A stretch of DNA of 8,329 nucleotides from NCBI GenBank assembly GCA_947450745.1, contig CANFYD010000140.1, forward strand, positions 1 to 8,329, given 5' to 3'. Positions 6,389 through 8,329 of this stretch are shown here, in pieces (within the stretch, counting starts at the first letter, position 1; each line of letters starts with the position of its first letter). Both the position numbers and the translations under genes were made by a program. The stretch comes from Burkholderiales bacterium (GTDB lineage: Bacteria; Pseudomonadota; Gammaproteobacteria; Burkholderiales; Burkholderiaceae_C). Under the pieces are notes generated by a model, which searched no databases, was not told the DNA's origin, and saw only the letters and a list, made by a program, of their open reading frames with translations.

Positions 6389-7348
6389 TCAATTCCGGGT
6401 CTCGCAACCGGCCGCAGCCAACCAGGGGTCGCGGTCCTCGCCGCCGAAGATTTCGAGCAGGAAATCAAGGAATACGCGGGTCCGGGCCGGCAGGTATTTG
6501 CGCGACGGAATGGCGGCCCAGATCGTCAGGCTGTACAAGCGCCACTCGGGCAGCACGCGCTCCAGCGCATGCTCATGCAAGGCGTCCTCGATCAAGAACG
6601 ACGGCAGTCCGGCGACGCCCAAGCCGCTCAGAGCGGCGGCGTAATTGGTGTCGAGGTGGCCGGTGCTGAGCGCCGGCTTGCTCGGGGCCAGGGTGACGGT
6701 TTCTGCCGCCACGCCGTCGCCGGCGAGGCCACCGCGTTGCAGCACCAAGCCGCGCTGCATGTCCATGGCCGGCGGCAGCAAGCCATCGTGATCCTGCAAA
6801 TCGTCCGGGTGCAGCGGCCTTCCGCGCCGGTCCAGATATTCAGGCGACGCGCACATGATGACCTCGGTGCGCGCCAAGCGGCGCGCCACGAAATCGCCCT
6901 CCAGGTCCTCCCGCGACTGCAAAATCGTCAGGTCGAACGACTCATCCATCGTCGGCACCGCACCCGGCGAATGCAACTCCAGCGTCACTTGCGGATAGCG
7001 CTGGCGGAACTTGGGCAGATGCTTGGCCAACTGGTGGACGGCAATGCCCGGCGGCGTCAGCACACGCAGATTGCCGCGCGGCTCGGTGGTGGCGGAGATG
7101 GCCAGCGCGTGCGCCTCGTCCACCTCGATCAGGATGCGCCGCGCCCGTTCCAGATAGGCCTCGCCGATGTCGGTCAACGACAGGCGCCGGGTGGTCCGGT
7201 TGATCAACCGGGCCCCCAGATGGGCTTCCAGCTCGGCCACCAAACGCGTCACCACGGCGGGGGCCAAGTCCAGCGCACGCGCGGCCGCCGCAAAGCTGCC
7301 GTCGTCGATCACATGGGTGAAGACGCTCAGCGCCCGTAACAAGTCCAT
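6389..7348 (-). CDS. LysR-family transcriptional regulator (CrgA-like subgroup)
   Basis: This 319-residue DNA-binding protein has a winged helix-turn-helix at residues 1-60, with GSFAAAARALDLAPAVVTR (17-35) as the HTH. The wing region LINRTTRRLSLTDIGEAYLE (48-67) is highly typical of the family. A linker helix (about 67-88) leads to RGNLRVLTPPG (91-101), where the periplasmic-binding-protein-like effector domain begins and runs to about 300. The short C-terminal tail ends in CETRN. The sequence resembles the large group often labelled CrgA-like; its effector and targets cannot be told from sequence. Start ATG 7348 gives the canonical N-terminus. It lies 10 bp after the stop of the M20 peptidase on the same strand with only a weak GC-rich ribosome binding site, so it is probably cotranscribed. 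This is unusual, since LysR genes are most often divergent from their targets. Its 3' end converges on amgK with 17 bp between stops and no visible terminator. Confidence 0.92.
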   Translation of the reverse strand: MDLLRALSVFTHVIDDGSFAAAARALDLAPAVVTRLVAELEAHLGARLINRTTRRLSLTDIGEAYLERARRILIEVDEAHALAISATTEPRGNLRVLTPPGIAVHQLAKHLPKFRQRYPQVTLELHSPGAVPTMDESFDLTILQSREDLEGDFVARRLARTEVIMCASPEYLDRRGRPLHPDDLQDHDGLLPPAMDMQRGLVLQRGGLAGDGVAAETVTLAPSKPALSTGHLDTNYAAALSGLGVAGLPSFLIEDALHEHALERVLPEWRLYSLTIWAAIPSRKYLPARTRVFLDFLLEIFGGEDRDPWLAAAGCETRN

Positions 7349-7358
7349 GCGCGCCCGC

Positions 7359-8329
7359 TTACGGGTGAGCCGCCATCACCTGCGCCACGGCAGCGGTAAG
7401 CCGCTTGCCGTAGGGCACGTGCAAGAACTCGTTCGGCCCGTGGGCATTGCTTTTCGGACCGAGCACGCCGCAGACCATCATCTGCGCGGCCGGGAAGCCT
7501 TTTTGCAACATGCTCATCAGCGGAATCGTGCCGCCCTGACCGATGTAGCCGACCGGTGCACCGAAATGCGTCTGGCTGGCCGCGTCCACTGCAGCACTCA
7601 ACCACGGGGCCAGCTCCGGCGTGTTCCAACCGGTGGCTCCGTAGGCACCAGCGCGGCCGTCCGGCACAAAGGTGACGCGGGCGTTGTAGGGCGCGTTGTC
7701 CTCCAGCAAGGCCTTCAGCCGCAGCGCAGCTTCATTGCCGTCGATCAGCGGCGGCAAGCGCAGCGACAACTTGAAGGCGGTGTGCGGCCGCAGCACATTG
7801 CCGGCTCCGCTCATCTCGGGCAAACCGTCCACGCCGGTGACGGACAGCGTCGGCCGCCACGTGCGGTTCAACAGCACTTCGACCGGTTCATCGGTCATCG
7901 GCAGCACCGGGCCGCCGTCGGCACCGCAAGCCCAGGGCAGGCGCTTGTAGACCTCGCCCTGCAGCAGCTCAGCGGTGGCGCGAGCCTGTTCGATGCGGTT
8001 GGTCGGGATCTCGCAATGAAAGCTGGCCGGCAACAAGCGGCCGGTTTTGGAGTCTTCCAGTCGGTCCAGCACATGACGCAGGATGCGAAAGCTGGACGGC
8101 ACAACGCCGGAGCCTTCGCCCGAATGGATGCCTTCGGTCAGCACTTCGACCTTCAACACACCGCTGACCATGCCGCGCAGCGAGGTGGTCAGCCACAGCT
8201 GGCCGTAATCGCCGGCACCTGAGTCGAGGCAGACCACCAACGAGACTTGGCCGAGCCTGTCCTTCAACAAGTCCAGATAGGCCGGCAAGTCGTAGGAGCC
8301 GCTTTCCTCGCAGGTTTCGATGATGCCGA
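7359..8329 (-). CDS. M20-family metallopeptidase/dipeptidase, C-terminal part (5' end outside window)
   Basis: The frame is open through the right edge and ends at TAA 7361-7359, giving 322 complete visible residues. M20 enzymes are two-zinc peptidases, often dipeptidases or acyl-amino-acid hydrolases. The visible part begins right at the active site. ETCEESGS (visible 4-11) holds the catalytic general-base and zinc-binding glutamates (E7, E8). The CLDSG aspartate (D35) is a zinc ligand. The inserted dimerisation (lid) domain follows, with EGIHSGEGSG at its start. The last zinc-ligand histidine sits in AHGPNE (H at visible 296, codon 7440-7442). All visible catalytic residues are intact. Roughly 150 N-terminal residues with the first metal-binding histidine and aspartate should lie beyond the window. 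The TTG at 8288 is not a start, because conserved sequence precedes it. The LysR gene follows 10 bp downstream. There is no recognisable signal in the visible part; the substrate is unknown. Confidence 0.9.
   Translation of the reverse strand, partial: GIIETCEESGSYDLPAYLDLLKDRLGQVSLVVCLDSGAGDYGQLWLTTSLRGMVSGVLKVEVLTEGIHSGEGSGVVPSSFRILRHVLDRLEDSKTGRLLPASFHCEIPTNRIEQARATAELLQGEVYKRLPWACGADGGPVLPMTDEPVEVLLNRTWRPTLSVTGVDGLPEMSGAGNVLRPHTAFKLSLRLPPLIDGNEAALRLKALLEDNAPYNARVTFVPDGRAGAYGATGWNTPELAPWLSAAVDAASQTHFGAPVGYIGQGGTIPLMSMLQKGFPAAQMMVCGVLGPKSNAHGPNEFLHVPYGKRLTAAVAQVMAAHP

Noticed and set aside
6146..7339. 397-codon open frame on + antisense to the LysR gene
   Set aside because: It overlaps amgK in another frame and LysR on the other strand, has shadow-like His/Gln/Arg composition and no family features.
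7167..8222. 351-codon open frame on + antisense to the M20 peptidase
   Set aside because: The peptidase on the minus strand has all visible catalytic residues. The antisense frame has shadow composition and crosses into the LysR gene.

Overview
The window looks like chromosomal DNA from a GC-rich betaproteobacterium, most likely order Burkholderiales. The reasons are the overall high GC content, the protein sequences, and the gene order around lptD/surA/rsmA. No mobile element, CRISPR array, tRNA or rRNA was seen.

Layout, left to right: (1) the C-terminal end of a barstar-family (ribonuclease inhibitor) gene on + (3-221). Its stop codon runs into a striking 37-nt near-perfect hairpin. (2) About 165 bp with no confident gene, followed by a strong bidirectional terminator (412-438). 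(3) A leftward-reading operon on the minus strand, lptD-surA-rsmA (5212 down to 488). lptD and surA share an ATGA overlap, and surA and rsmA are 13 bp apart. (4) amgK on + (5304-6371), divergent from lptD across a short AT-rich promoter region that contains a small hairpin. (5) On the minus strand, the C-terminal two-thirds of an M20 metallopeptidase (cut by the window edge) followed 10 bp later by a LysR-family regulator. The regulator's 3' end converges on amgK.

The core is an envelope-biogenesis locus. SurA chaperones outer-membrane proteins, including LptD. LptD inserts lipopolysaccharide into the outer membrane. AmgK phosphorylates recovered amino sugars for peptidoglycan recycling. RsmA (KsgA) is a 16S rRNA dimethyltransferase that commonly travels with surA/lptD. 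Compared with the arrangement known from Pseudomonas (rsmA-pdxA-surA-lptD, then divergent amgK-murU), this window lacks pdxA between surA and rsmA and lacks murU after amgK.

I found no convincing undescribed multi-gene system. The items most worth a second look are the barstar-stop hairpin, the low-GC stretch after it, the reduced cysteine set of LptD, and the loss of pdxA and murU from their usual positions.
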